Below, piece by piece: positions 1 to 7,109 of a stretch of 16,989 nucleotides of DNA. Each line of letters starts with the position of its first letter. Position 1 is the first letter of the stretch. Origin of the DNA: UBA1801 sp035353395 (GTDB lineage: Bacteria > Acidobacteriota > Holophagae > Holophagales > Holophagaceae); NCBI GenBank assembly GCA_035353395.1, contig DAOPZL010000057.1, positions 1 through 16,989 on the forward strand, in the 5' to 3' direction. Position numbers and translations under genes: made by a program. Below the pieces are notes generated by a model. It worked only from the letters and a program-made list of their open reading frames with translations. It made no database searches and was not told where the DNA came from.

Positions 1-1
1 G

Positions 2-76
2 CACCAAAGTCGCGGCTGCACGGCGGAAGACGTCGTGAACACCGTGATCCTGACGGTGCTGCAGACGGCGCTTTGA
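2..76 (+). CDS. 3' end of an unidentified gene (C-terminal 24 residues)
   Basis: The window opens inside a reading frame that ends in TGA at 74-76. The visible tail contains TAEDVVNTVILTVLQTAL and uses almost only G or C at third codon positions, like the core genes of this window and unlike the AT-rich DNA that follows. A rho-independent terminator begins about 19 bases after the stop, which supports this being a genuine gene end. The amphipathic helical tail would be compatible with the last helix of a TetR-type regulator, but 24 residues are too few to name a family, so no function is assigned. Confidence 0.45.
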   Translation, partial: HQSRGCTAEDVVNTVILTVLQTAL

Positions 77-94
77 TCAATTTGAATATTTTAT

Positions 95-123
95 AAAACG
101 CCCGGAGAACCGCGCGTTTTCTT
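95..123 (+). terminator. rho-independent terminator after the partial gene
   Basis: The arms AAAACGC (95-101) and GCGTTTT (114-120) pair perfectly. After a C/C mismatch, CGG pairs with CCG around the loop AGAA. The right arm runs into TTTTCTTG. Because the left arm begins with a run of A, the element could also work on the minus strand. Confidence 0.75.
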
Positions 124-315
124 GTACCGAGGGATCAGAGTCTGTTCGAGTCAAACCTGGCCGGCGATGGTGACACCGATAACTGCATCTGTCATCGCAC
201 CAAAGGATGCTCAACGCGCCTCGAGGACGGCTTGAAATAGGCGGAGGGGTTGTTCAGGGCCGACTCATTGTCCAGATGATTGCGTTACTTGCTATCCACG
301 GTGAAAAATGGCCAT
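121..315. other. non-coding spacer, nothing recognised
   Basis: Base composition is intermediate to AT-rich and no frame has coding character. A short open frame starting near 280 has mixed third-position bases, no ribosome site, and runs antisense into the amidohydrolase gene, so it is not called. No tRNA, repeat or integrase trace was recognised that would explain how the neighbouring low-GC block arrived. Confidence 0.4.
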
Positions 316-358
316 AAAGCCCGATCGGAACAGTCGATCCAGTCGGGTTTTGTCTTTT
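316..358. terminator. bidirectional terminator, 3' of the amidohydrolase gene
   Basis: AAAGCCCGA (316-324) pairs with TCGGGTTTT (343-351) with a single G-T pair, and inside it GATCG pairs with CGATC. On the plus strand it is followed by TTTTGTCTTTT. On the minus strand it lies 33-68 bases beyond the stop codon of the amidohydrolase gene and is followed by TTTATGG and a later T run. It therefore probably ends the minus-strand gene and insulates it from the left. Confidence 0.65.
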
Positions 359-383
359 CGTGCCGGAGCCGGCAGCGGAAGGT

Positions 384-1436
384 CTACTCATCCTGCCAGG
401 ATTGCCCGGTCATTAAGCGCCAGGCATTCTTGAAGGCGATTTTTTCAGCGACATCCCGTGGCAAATTACTTAATACAATGTCGCGAAAGGTTTGAAATAC
501 AGAGTCATACTTGTCCCAGCGGCCTCCATTTACATCGCTGCCAATCACAAACCGGTCGGGGTAGTCAATGAATAGTTGCCGCCAACGACTATCCAGGCGA
601 ACATCGTGATGGCTCAGATCATACACGACACCTTCCACACATCCAGTCAGGCGGTATTTCGAGCCCGGGGGCGATTGAACCAAATCAAAATATAGATTTG
701 GATATGTTTCAAGCAGATGACGAACCGTATCCGGGGTTTTAAATTTACTCCAGGTCACCGGATTGCGATTTCGACCAACATGACACCATATGACTTTTGC
801 ATTTGGATAGTCTTTGAGCATAGCCTCCATTTCCGGGAGCATTGAGTCTTCGGCCTCATGATGTACCAGAAAGGGAAGGCCTGTTTCCTGTGATAGCGAG
901 AAGATCCGTTTAAACGATTCACTCGTTAGTGGCATATGAACGTCACGGTCATTTGTGCTGGAGGGGTAATGCCTGGCCTCGAATTCACCCATCGCGAAAT
1001 ACCGGGAAGAACGAACATCACTCGCAATTTTGTCCAGCAAATCCATATTTTTGCCATGCCACAGTGGGCCGTCGCCGTGAATAATTGTGGGGACGAAGTA
1101 GTCAGGACAAGATTGATTTGCTCGGAGTGAATACTCGTCGCCTAATTTCTCGTTAGGCCCCAACCAAGTCAAAGCCACTCCGTTCTTGTCCATTTTCCTT
1201 GCTAGTTCCTGGAGACTGAACTTACCACCCCAATGATGTTCGACGTCGATAATAGGAACTCTAGAATGGATACTACGAATTTTTAATTCAAAGACTTTAA
1301 TTTGATCAGCCTTATTGTTGTTTGCGGATTCGGCAAATGCCAGTCCTGTAAACGAGCTTGCGAAAGAAATTAACATTAAAGTCATTATAAAAAAATGGAG
1401 AATAATTGTTTTTTCCCTGGCCAATAGAGCCGTCAC
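384..1436 (-). CDS. exported amidohydrolase-2 family metal-dependent hydrolase
   Basis: A 350-residue TIM-barrel hydrolase of the amidohydrolase-2 (ACMSD-like) group. Residues 8-35 form a signal peptide ending in GLAFA, with likely cleavage before E36, so it acts outside the cytoplasm. The strand-1 metal motif is IIDVEHHW (E66-x-H68 instead of H-x-H); then come VHHEAED (H192/H193), VIWCHVGR (H219), IGSDVNGG (D301) and a terminal AFKNAWRLM typical of the family's last helix. E-x-H occurs in decarboxylase-type members, so either hydrolysis or decarboxylation is possible; the substrate is unknown. The start used is GTG at 1436 with AGAGAGG only about 3 bases upstream; ATG at 1385 would still keep most of the signal peptide. 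Codon use is far AT-richer than in neighbouring genes, suggesting horizontal acquisition. It stands alone. Confidence 0.8.
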   Translation of the reverse strand: MTALLAREKTIILHFFIMTLMLISFASSFTGLAFAESANNNKADQIKVFELKIRSIHSRVPIIDVEHHWGGKFSLQELARKMDKNGVALTWLGPNEKLGDEYSLRANQSCPDYFVPTIIHGDGPLWHGKNMDLLDKIASDVRSSRYFAMGEFEARHYPSSTNDRDVHMPLTSESFKRIFSLSQETGLPFLVHHEAEDSMLPEMEAMLKDYPNAKVIWCHVGRNRNPVTWSKFKTPDTVRHLLETYPNLYFDLVQSPPGSKYRLTGCVEGVVYDLSHHDVRLDSRWRQLFIDYPDRFVIGSDVNGGRWDKYDSVFQTFRDIVLSNLPRDVAEKIAFKNAWRLMTGQSWQDE

Positions 1437-1613
1437 CTACCTCTCTGATAGAACTAAATCAACATAAGTATTCCCATTGCCATGAAGACAAGCGTCGAAA
1501 TCATTACTTGGTTTTTACACATAAGGCGTCATTAATTATTACTTGTAATCATCTTCATAATCCACATACAGCTTGTCCTCCTGGGGTATCAAGCAGATTT
1601 TCAGCGTAATCTT

Positions 1614-1940
1614 CTAGGGGTCAAGGGACAAGTAACACTGTCCGTCTGGCCTGTCCCCCCTCATCCGCGCCGGTGTAAATCTTAAGGTCCACCTCTCGGC
1701 CTGCCTCAGGCCCTTTCTCTCGACCGCGAAGGCGAGCATGGCGCCAAGGTGGAGCCCCACCGAGTTCACACCCGAAGCAGCGAACCGCTCGAGGTACTTG
1801 TTCAGCACGGTGCTGGTCGCGGCCGCGTCGATCCTGGGGATCCGGAAGCCGCCCAGGAACGGCGGAACATGCTTGGCCTTCGAGCTCTTCACTTGCTGCA
1901 GACGGTTCTTCAGGCGGCTCGATCGGCCGAGCGGGAACAC
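1614..1940 (-). pseudogene. hypothetical gene fragment abutting the low-GC island
   Basis: From about 1690 to 1940 this frame has the strong GC bias at third positions of a real gene and encodes, for example, NKYLERFAASGVNSVGLHLG and AFAVERKGLRQAE. The last 20 or so codons switch to AT-rich third positions exactly where composition changes, as if the original 3' end had been replaced at the junction. The GTG at 1940 has no ribosome site, and an in-frame stop lies at 1959-1961. I do not recognise the family. The best reading is a truncated remnant; a small intact gene cannot be excluded. Confidence 0.3.
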
Positions 1941-2104
1941 CCAGGGAACCGGGCGCTCTCAAGCACCAGACAATCGCGGCCCATTCCCGTCAGGCCCGGT
2001 CGGCCGTGGGGCGGCGCGCGCCTGGGTCGGTCCTTGTGGATTCGGCGGGCCGTTTCAGAAGACCCTGGATATCAGTGGCGAGCGTCAACCCCCTGACGGG
2101 GCCC

Positions 2105-2410
2105 TCACGCACCTGGCTCCTCCGCTGCTCCGGGAAGGGTCCGCTTCCATTCCGCGATCTGTCCCGCGAGCGTGGCCCCCAGGATCAACACTCCACCCGC
2201 CCACTGCAGCCCGTTGAGGTGTTCCCGGAGGACCAGGGTGGAGAGCGCGAGGACGAGCAGGCCGCAGAGGATGCCCATCCGGTCGTCCGGTCCCATGCCG
2301 GCGCCCTGCGCGCCGAGGGTGATCAGGACCAGGACCGGGAGATGCCTCCGGACGGCGGGCCATGCCTGTCGCTCCCGCCTCAGGCACGCCAGGAGCGACG
2401 GCGGGAGCCG
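2105..2410 (-). pseudogene. C-terminal remnant of a DMT/EamA-type transporter
   Basis: The frame ends with a helix GILCGLLVLALSTLVLREHL, then NGLQWAGGVLILGATLAGQ and a basic tail. This is the pattern of the last two helices of EamA-family drug/metabolite transporters (helix, short acidic-basic turn such as LxEhL, a Leu-Gln-x-x-Gly step, then a final glycine-rich helix). Only about 100 of the usual 280-300 residues are present. Upstream in the same frame the sequence loses membrane character and no start or ribosome site is found. It is a decayed gene end, not a working transporter. Confidence 0.45.
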
Positions 2411-2618
2411 CTGGCTGCGCGGCCAGATCGCGGCCCTGGCCGGGGAGCTGGGAGAAGCCGGGATGGAAGCCCCGCAGGCACGGGAATCCGGATGACCCCG
2501 AAGGGCGGAACGCGGCATTCGTGGAGGCTTTGCCGCGAGAGGCGCCGTCGACGCCTCCGGCCCCTTCGATCCGATATCCCGGGAGCGATGTCTCCCGCGC
2601 CGCCCGGCAAAGGAAGGC
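2411..2618. other. gene debris without a recognisable product
   Basis: GC-rich DNA in which several frames are open by composition alone and none gives a convincing protein. A 6-bp hairpin, CGGGAG (2580-2585) with CTCCCG (2592-2597), lies about 20 bases beyond the stop of the GIY-YIG gene but has no T run, so it is at best a weak 3' structure for that operon. Confidence 0.35.
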
Positions 2619-2954
2619 TCATCCCCTCGTGCCGAGCCGGTTCACCCATTGGGCCTTCAAGGACTTCAGGGTCTCCTTCAGGAGGAACGGACTCATGTCT
2701 TCCTCGACGACCTCGAGAATGGTGTATTCGAAGGCTTCCGGGCCCCACAGGTCCCATTCGGCCTGGAGGGTCTTGTCCATGTGCCGTCCCTCGTCGAGTC
2801 GGTGCCATAGACCGTTCTTGGTCGTGTCGAGGTTCGGGCTCGAGTCCGGCCAGGCTCGACCGGACTCGACATGCTTCACCGCGTAGATCCCCGGACGGGG
2901 CCTCCGCTGCTTGTAGGCGCGCAAGGCGGCCTTCCGGTCGAAGGGTTCAGGCAT
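2619..2954 (-). CDS. GIY-YIG nuclease-family small protein
   Basis: A 111-residue single-domain protein. PGIYAVKH (residues 21-28) is the GIY strand. The following segment SGRAWPDSSPNLDTTKNGLW aligns with the family pattern of small proteobacterial GIY-YIG proteins (a W-V-G-x-S-x-N-L type second strand). Here the Tyr-Ile-Gly equivalent reads W-P-D and the usual glycine is missing. LQAEWDLWGPEAFEY (63-77) is the family's conserved central helix. The ATG at 2954 is chosen because it overlaps the stop of the DUF2239 gene (ATGCCTGA), implying translational coupling; a longer frame reaching 3086 lies wholly inside that gene. Family membership is well supported, but nuclease activity is doubtful. 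Physically and probably functionally linked to DUF2239. Confidence 0.85.
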   Translation of the reverse strand: MPEPFDRKAALRAYKQRRPRPGIYAVKHVESGRAWPDSSPNLDTTKNGLWHRLDEGRHMDKTLQAEWDLWGPEAFEYTILEVVEEDMSPFLLKETLKSLKAQWVNRLGTRG

Positions 2955-3549
2955 CGGGCGTCTCCTGCGGGAAAGCGGCCTCGGCGAGGAGCCACGCGTG
3001 CGCGCGGACATCTTCGGGCCAGGACTGCGTGCTGGCTTCGAACCGCTTCCGGTCCTGGGCATACATGGCCCTGAGGGCCTCTTCATAGCCGGGCTCGTCC
3101 CCGGCCATGGCTGACATGAACCGGTAGGCCCGCTCCTGGGCCGCTCGCCGGTCCACCCTGGACCGATCGTTCTTCCGGGCCTCTTCCACGAGCCTGCGCA
3201 AGGTGACCGAAGCCCCTCCTGGCTGGGCGCCCAGCCAGTCCCAGTGCCGCGGAAGAAGCGTCACCTCCCGGGGGACCACCCCCAGCTTCGGGCGCCCTCG
3301 TCCCCGCGCGTCCCCCTTCGGGTCCCGGGTCTCGCCGCCGGCATCGAGGCGGGCCTGGACCTCCACAGGGGTCCCGCGCAGGTCCAGATCGACCACCTCC
3401 CCGGTCGCGTCGCTGAAAACCAGGACAGAGGCCTCCGGATCTCCCTCGAGGCAGGATTTCACCGCGAGGGCGACCTCGCGGAGGGGGCCTGCAGCGACGA
3501 GCCGGACTCCGGCGAAAGCCGTGCAGGGCGTGGTTGAAGTGGCCGACAT
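2947..3549 (-). CDS. DUF2239 family protein
   Basis: A 200-residue cytoplasmic protein of unknown biochemical function that shows the DUF2239 signature throughout: CTAFAGVRLVAAGPL near the start, VLVFSDATGEVVDLDLRGT (43-61), then RGRPKLGVVPREVTLLPRHW (84-103) and PGGASVTLRRLVEEARK (110-126), followed by a helical C-terminal half. The RGRPKLG segment resembles an AT-hook-like basic patch, so nucleic-acid binding is possible but unproven. The ATG at 3549 is preceded by GAAAGGAG in good position. It is the first gene of an operon with the overlapping GIY-YIG gene; such pairing is something I recall for this family. Expression is probably controlled through the paired palindromes in its promoter. 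Confidence 0.88.
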   Translation of the reverse strand: MSATSTTPCTAFAGVRLVAAGPLREVALAVKSCLEGDPEASVLVFSDATGEVVDLDLRGTPVEVQARLDAGGETRDPKGDARGRGRPKLGVVPREVTLLPRHWDWLGAQPGGASVTLRRLVEEARKNDRSRVDRRAAQERAYRFMSAMAGDEPGYEEALRAMYAQDRKRFEASTQSWPEDVRAHAWLLAEAAFPQETPDA

Positions 3550-3578
3550 CGCTCCAGGCTCCTTTCGAAAGCACTAGA

Positions 3579-3607
3579 TTATTACCCGGGTATTATTTGG
3601 ACGTCAA
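3579..3607 (-). promoter_or_regulatory. sigma-70-type promoter of the DUF2239/GIY-YIG operon
   Basis: On the minus strand TTGACG (3607-3602) is separated by exactly 17 bases from TAATAA (3584-3579), a good housekeeping promoter by inspection. Transcription would start near 3571, giving a short leader that contains the GAAAGGAG ribosome site of the DUF2239 gene. Its low GC content stands out from the surrounding DNA. Confidence 0.6.
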
Positions 3608-3622
3608 TATTACCCGGGTAAT
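3581..3622. promoter_or_regulatory. paired palindromic operator sites
   Basis: ATTACCCGGGTAAT at 3609-3622 is a perfect 14-base palindrome. ATTACCCGGGTATT at 3581-3594 is the same site with one change. They sit 28 bases apart centre to centre, on nearly the same face of the helix. One ends 1 base upstream of the -35 box and the other covers part of the spacer and the -10 box. This arrangement is typical of repression by a dimeric regulator. No regulator gene for it is adjacent, so the protein is unknown. Confidence 0.6.
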
Positions 3623-3763
3623 TTTCGTTGAGGCGACTCCCTCGATCCTGGCTGCGGCGAAGAGGGCACGGCACCGCAGGCGCCTCCCACGGACAGGTCG
3701 CCCCTCATTCAAACATCCGTGGGAATTGAGATTATCGCCACGCCTGCGCGTGCCCGGCTCCCC

Positions 3764-5062
3764 TCACCCCTGCTCCGCGTCGGCGACGTCCGGAACCGCC
3801 TCCTCCACGCCTGTCCCGCGGGATCTTTCCCCGGCAGGAACCGGCTCCCAGGGATGGAGGTGGAAGAGCGCCGCGGCGGCCAGGAGCAGGAATCCGCCGG
3901 CGGCCAATACCCATCGGGGTCCCTGCGGCCCGAGGCCCTGGGCCGCTTCCCCGGCCGCGAGGTTGCCGAGGGGCATGAGGCCCATGCCCAGGGTCAGGAA
4001 AAGGGCCGCCATGCGGCCGGAAAGGTGCGCCGGGGCGAGCCTCTGGACCTGGCCGTTGAGGAGCAGCCACATCATGGCCTGGATGGGGCCGATGAACGCG
4101 CAGAGCGCGTAGGCCGCATGGATTCCGGGGCAGATCCCCCACAGGAGCAGCAGAACTCCGTACAGCGCGAAGCACGCGCCGATCCAGCGTTTGTAGTTCG
4201 CGATCCTCCCGCGGGCCACCCACAGGGAGGCCCAGATGGCGCCGAAGCCGAGCAGCGTCATCAGGGAAGCCATCCCCCTGGACCCGAGCCCGAGGTAGCG
4301 CGTGGCGCAGACCGGCAGGAGGGCCAGGTGGTTCCAGGCGAACAGGCCGAAACAGGCGGTCAACGCCAGGCAGGCCTCCAGGGCGGGGCTGGACCGGACG
4401 ACGCGAAACACCGCGTCATAGCTGGCTTCCGCATCGCGGCCTCCCCCGGCCGGACGGGGAAGCGGGTGCCGCGCCATGTACCACCCCATCCACAGGAGAC
4501 CCGGGAGGAAGGAGGCGGCGTTGAGGAAGAAGTTGCCGGAGATGCCGAACAGCGGGATCAGGAGCGCGGCCAGGGAAGGCCCCGCCATGCGGCTCAGGTC
4601 GTACTGGAAGATCAGCAGGGCATAGGCCTCCGGGATGCGCTCGACGGGGACGATCTCGCGGAGGAACCGGAAGGAGGTGGGCATGGACACGGCCGCCGCT
4701 ACGCCCGCGAAGACCGCGAACCCCATCAGTCCGTGGAGCGTGAGGCAGGAATGCCGGGCGAGAAGGCCCATCGAGAGCGCCGAAAGCACGAGGCTGCCCT
4801 GGGCCAGCGTCACCACCTTCCGGTGGTCGAAACGGTCCGTGAGCATGCCCCCGAAGGGAAGGAACACCAGGAGCGCCAAGCCCGAGGCCAGGCTCAGGCG
4901 CCCGGCCCAGCGGGCGGCTTCCGGGCCGGACAGCAGCAGCACGATCCACTGTTCGGAGAAGGACTGGATCCAGTTGCCCAGGTTGGAAACCATGATCAGG
5001 GAAAGATAGGGGACGAGATGGGGAATCTTCCCCAGTGAGGACGATCGCGAAGTTGTTCGCAT
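3764..5062 (-). CDS. MFS transporter (MFS_3 / EntS-like exporter group)
   Basis: A 432-residue integral inner-membrane protein with about twelve hydrophobic helices in two halves joined by a charged loop (ARHPLPRPAGGGRDAE). The loop after helix 2 contains GGMLTDRFDHRKV, the major-facilitator motif A. Features such as MPTSFRFLREIVP and AYALLIFQYDLSRMAGPSLA resemble the MFS_3 group, which includes the enterobactin exporter EntS, so export of a small molecule by proton antiport is likely; the substrate is unknown. The frame is open further up to 5188, but the residues before ATG 5062 are polar and MFS-atypical, so 5062 was chosen; its ribosome site is weak. It is transcribed divergently from nudC, with no partner gene in the same direction. 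Confidence 0.85.
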   Translation of the reverse strand: MRTTSRSSSLGKIPHLVPYLSLIMVSNLGNWIQSFSEQWIVLLLSGPEAARWAGRLSLASGLALLVFLPFGGMLTDRFDHRKVVTLAQGSLVLSALSMGLLARHSCLTLHGLMGFAVFAGVAAAVSMPTSFRFLREIVPVERIPEAYALLIFQYDLSRMAGPSLAALLIPLFGISGNFFLNAASFLPGLLWMGWYMARHPLPRPAGGGRDAEASYDAVFRVVRSSPALEACLALTACFGLFAWNHLALLPVCATRYLGLGSRGMASLMTLLGFGAIWASLWVARGRIANYKRWIGACFALYGVLLLLWGICPGIHAAYALCAFIGPIQAMMWLLLNGQVQRLAPAHLSGRMAALFLTLGMGLMPLGNLAAGEAAQGLGPQGPRWVLAAGGFLLLAAAALFHLHPWEPVPAGERSRGTGVEEAVPDVADAEQG

Positions 5063-5275
5063 GGGTTGTTCCGTGGATGAAGTGAAGCGATCCGTACGCT
5101 CCGGAGCGACGCCTGTCCACGCCTCGTGGACCAGGCCCGCGCGCGGCGTTGAGTTTTCCGCAAGGCTCGCCCGGCCGGCCACCTTCAAGGCCGGCGGACA
5201 GGGGATCTAGAGCCGGATTGCAAGAAACATCGTCATCGGAAAGCCGCGAGACTGACGCGAACGGGTTCCATTGTA

Positions 5276-5310
5276 GCGCGCCCCCGCGCGGGAACCCGCC
5301 GGGGGCGCGC
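5276..5310. repeat. strong GC-rich stem-loop in the MFS/nudC intergenic region
   Basis: GCGCGCCCCCG (5276-5286) is perfectly complementary to CGGGGGCGCGC (5300-5310), and the 13 bases between them can add a short inner stem. It ends 62 bases before the nudC start, so if transcription begins upstream it would be a very stable 5' leader structure. There is no T run that would make it a terminator for either gene. Confidence 0.5.
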
Positions 5311-5372
5311 AAAGCCAAGGATCCGGGGCGGGATTCTTGCCGTCCGGCCCCGTTTGCGGTTTCCTGGATGCG

Positions 5373-6242
5373 ATGCGCCTGCCGTCCTCCTTCACTCCCC
5401 TCTGGTCCACGCCGGACCCGTGCCCGCCCGGCAGGCTCTGGTTCGTGTTCGAGGGCGGGCGGCTCCTGACGTCCGCGCGGACGAGTTCTCCGGACTCCCT
5501 CGCCGTGCCGGCGGGCGACGAGCCGCCCGTCCCCGTGGACGGCGCGCAGTGCATCGGGTTCCTGGACGGGGTCCCCTGCTGGACAGCCAGGCCCCGGACC
5601 GGAACGATGCCGCCCGGCTTCGCCCTGGAGCCGCTGCGCGCACTCTTCGACCGCCTTCCGGACGAGCAGGTGGCGGTGGCCGGCCGGGCCGTCCAGGTGC
5701 TCGAGTTCGAGCGGACCCATCGCCACTGCGGCGCATGCGCCGCCCTCACGGAACTGGGCGACGAGGGCCGGGCCCGCCGCTGTCCGGCCTGCGGCGAGAT
5801 CTACTACCCGCGCCTCGCGCCGGCCATGATGGTGCTGGTGACGCGGCGGGGCCCCGAGGGGACCGAGCTGCTGCTCGCCCGGGGGGCGCGCTTCGCCGCG
5901 CGGGCCGGGGCGCCCATCTACAGCGCGCTGGCGGGCTTCGTGGAGCCTTCCGAGTCGCTGGAGGAATGCGTCCGGCGCGAGGTCCACGAGGAGGTGGGCC
6001 TGCGGGTCGGCGGGCTGCGCTACTTCGGCAGCGAGTGCTGGCCCTTCCCGCATTCGCTCATGGTCGCCTTCCTGGCCGACTACGCGGGCGGCGAGATCCG
6101 TTGCCAGGAGAGCGAGATCGTGGACGCGCGCTGGTTCCCGGCGGACCGCCTGCCGGCGCTGCCCCACCGGCTCTCGGTGGCGCGCCGGCTCATCGACCAC
6201 GCGGTGGCCGAGGCGGGCGCGAGCCTGGCCGGAGGCCGGTGA
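5373..6242 (+). CDS. nudC: NADH pyrophosphatase NudC (Nudix hydrolase)
   Basis: A 289-residue cytoplasmic Nudix enzyme expected to split NAD(H) into NMN(H) and AMP and, as known for NudC, to remove NAD caps from RNA. The domain order is classic: an N-terminal Nudix-like domain (about 1-110); a four-cysteine zinc ribbon, HCGACAA (C119, C122) and RCPACG (C137, C140); then the catalytic Nudix domain with the box starting at G188 and containing RREVHEEVGL (201-210). The NADH-specific motif is present as SECWPFPHS (220-228) against the usual SQPWPFPxS. The ATG at 5373 was preferred to TTG 5337; neither has a strong ribosome site. The AraC-type gene follows on the same strand after 92 bases. Confidence 0.92.
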   Translation: MRLPSSFTPLWSTPDPCPPGRLWFVFEGGRLLTSARTSSPDSLAVPAGDEPPVPVDGAQCIGFLDGVPCWTARPRTGTMPPGFALEPLRALFDRLPDEQVAVAGRAVQVLEFERTHRHCGACAALTELGDEGRARRCPACGEIYYPRLAPAMMVLVTRRGPEGTELLLARGARFAARAGAPIYSALAGFVEPSESLEECVRREVHEEVGLRVGGLRYFGSECWPFPHSLMVAFLADYAGGEIRCQESEIVDARWFPADRLPALPHRLSVARRLIDHAVAEAGASLAGGR

Positions 6243-6334
6243 CGGAGGACACATCTGCGCGCGGCGGCCCTTCCGGCGGCGCTTTTCGGGGATGATGGGA
6301 GGCGACCCCGACGCCTCCCGCACGACGATCTCCC

Positions 6335-7105
6335 ATGTTGCACAAAGACCGCCTTCCCAGCGTGGCGCATGCCTCCCTGATCGACAAGTTCCGGTTCATG
6401 GATGCCCGGAAGGAAGCGGAATGCCCGCCCATGGAACTGGGCGCGGACTGCTATTTCGCCCTCGGCGTCATGCTCTCGGAGTCGGCGTGCGAGGTCTTCG
6501 TGGGGGGCCCCAGTTCGGGCGCCTACGTCGCTCAGCCCTGGCCGGACGCGGACTACGTGTTCGTCCGGTTCAGGCCCGGGAGGATGCCGCGGCTGCTCGA
6601 CGTCTCCGCCAAGGATCTCCTGGACCGGTCCGTCGGGAACATCCGGCGGCTGCTCGGCCAGGACATGGACAACTTCTGCGAACGCCTGCTCCGGGCCCCG
6701 GATCCAGCCTCCAGGCAGCGCCTCCTGGAGGACCTCCTCGCGCCCCTCCTGGAGAGGCCGCTCTGCCAGGACCGGCGCTGCCTGCGGGCCCTGGACCACA
6801 TCGACCGCGGCTACAGGCAGGTGACCGTGAGGGAGGTCGCCCAGGAGCTCGGCATGAGCCCCAGGACGCTGCTCCGGCTGTTCCTCGACCAGGTGGGCCT
6901 GCCCCCCAAGCGGGTCCTCCGCCACCTCCGCTTCCAGCGGGCGTTCGAGCACATCCAGCGGGCCGAAGGAAACCTGAACTTCGCGGACCTGGCCGGGGAA
7001 TACGGCTACACGGACCAGTCGCACCTGATCCGCGAGTGCAGGCTGCTGGCCGGAAAGCGGCCCACCGAGCTGCTGGCCGGCCTGGCGGCGAGGCCCTCCT
7101 CCTGA
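6335..7105 (+). CDS. AraC-family transcriptional regulator
   Basis: A 256-residue DNA-binding regulator. The N-terminal half (about 30-140) is a small sensory domain of the kind found in regulators with a DUF6597-like module (FALGVMLSES, PWPDADYVFVRFRPG). The C-terminal 100 residues are the double helix-turn-helix of AraC proteins: VTVREVAQELGMSPRTLLRLF (163-183) and LNFADLAGEYGYTDQSHLIRECR (214-236), ending in the typical KRPTELL. The ATG at 6335 lacks a clear ribosome site; M22 is an alternative. Its stop is 4 bases from the stop of the oppositely directed sigma-54 regulator gene, with no terminator between, so the two transcripts must overlap. Its targets are unknown; adjacent nudC is a possibility only by position. 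Confidence 0.85.
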   Translation: MLHKDRLPSVAHASLIDKFRFMDARKEAECPPMELGADCYFALGVMLSESACEVFVGGPSSGAYVAQPWPDADYVFVRFRPGRMPRLLDVSAKDLLDRSVGNIRRLLGQDMDNFCERLLRAPDPASRQRLLEDLLAPLLERPLCQDRRCLRALDHIDRGYRQVTVREVAQELGMSPRTLLRLFLDQVGLPPKRVLRHLRFQRAFEHIQRAEGNLNFADLAGEYGYTDQSHLIRECRLLAGKRPTELLAGLAARPSS

Positions 7106-7109
7106 CCGC

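Noticed and set aside
130..160. TTCGAGTC resembling a tRNA T-loop
   Set aside because: The flanking bases do not form a T stem, and no acceptor or anticodon arm is present.
2006..3088. 360-codon plus-strand frame
   Set aside because: Arg/Pro/Gly-rich translation with no domain, and its 3' half is antisense to the well-supported GIY-YIG and DUF2239 genes.
3719..5038. 439-codon plus-strand frame antisense to the MFS transporter
   Set aside because: Glu/Gly/Gln/Arg-rich shadow; the MFS protein on the other strand has twelve helices and motif A.
4416..6323. Long minus-strand frame of 635 codons across nudC and the MFS gene
   Set aside because: Shadow of real genes; low-complexity Arg/Gly/Pro/Ala content and no motif, whereas both overlapped genes have full family signatures.
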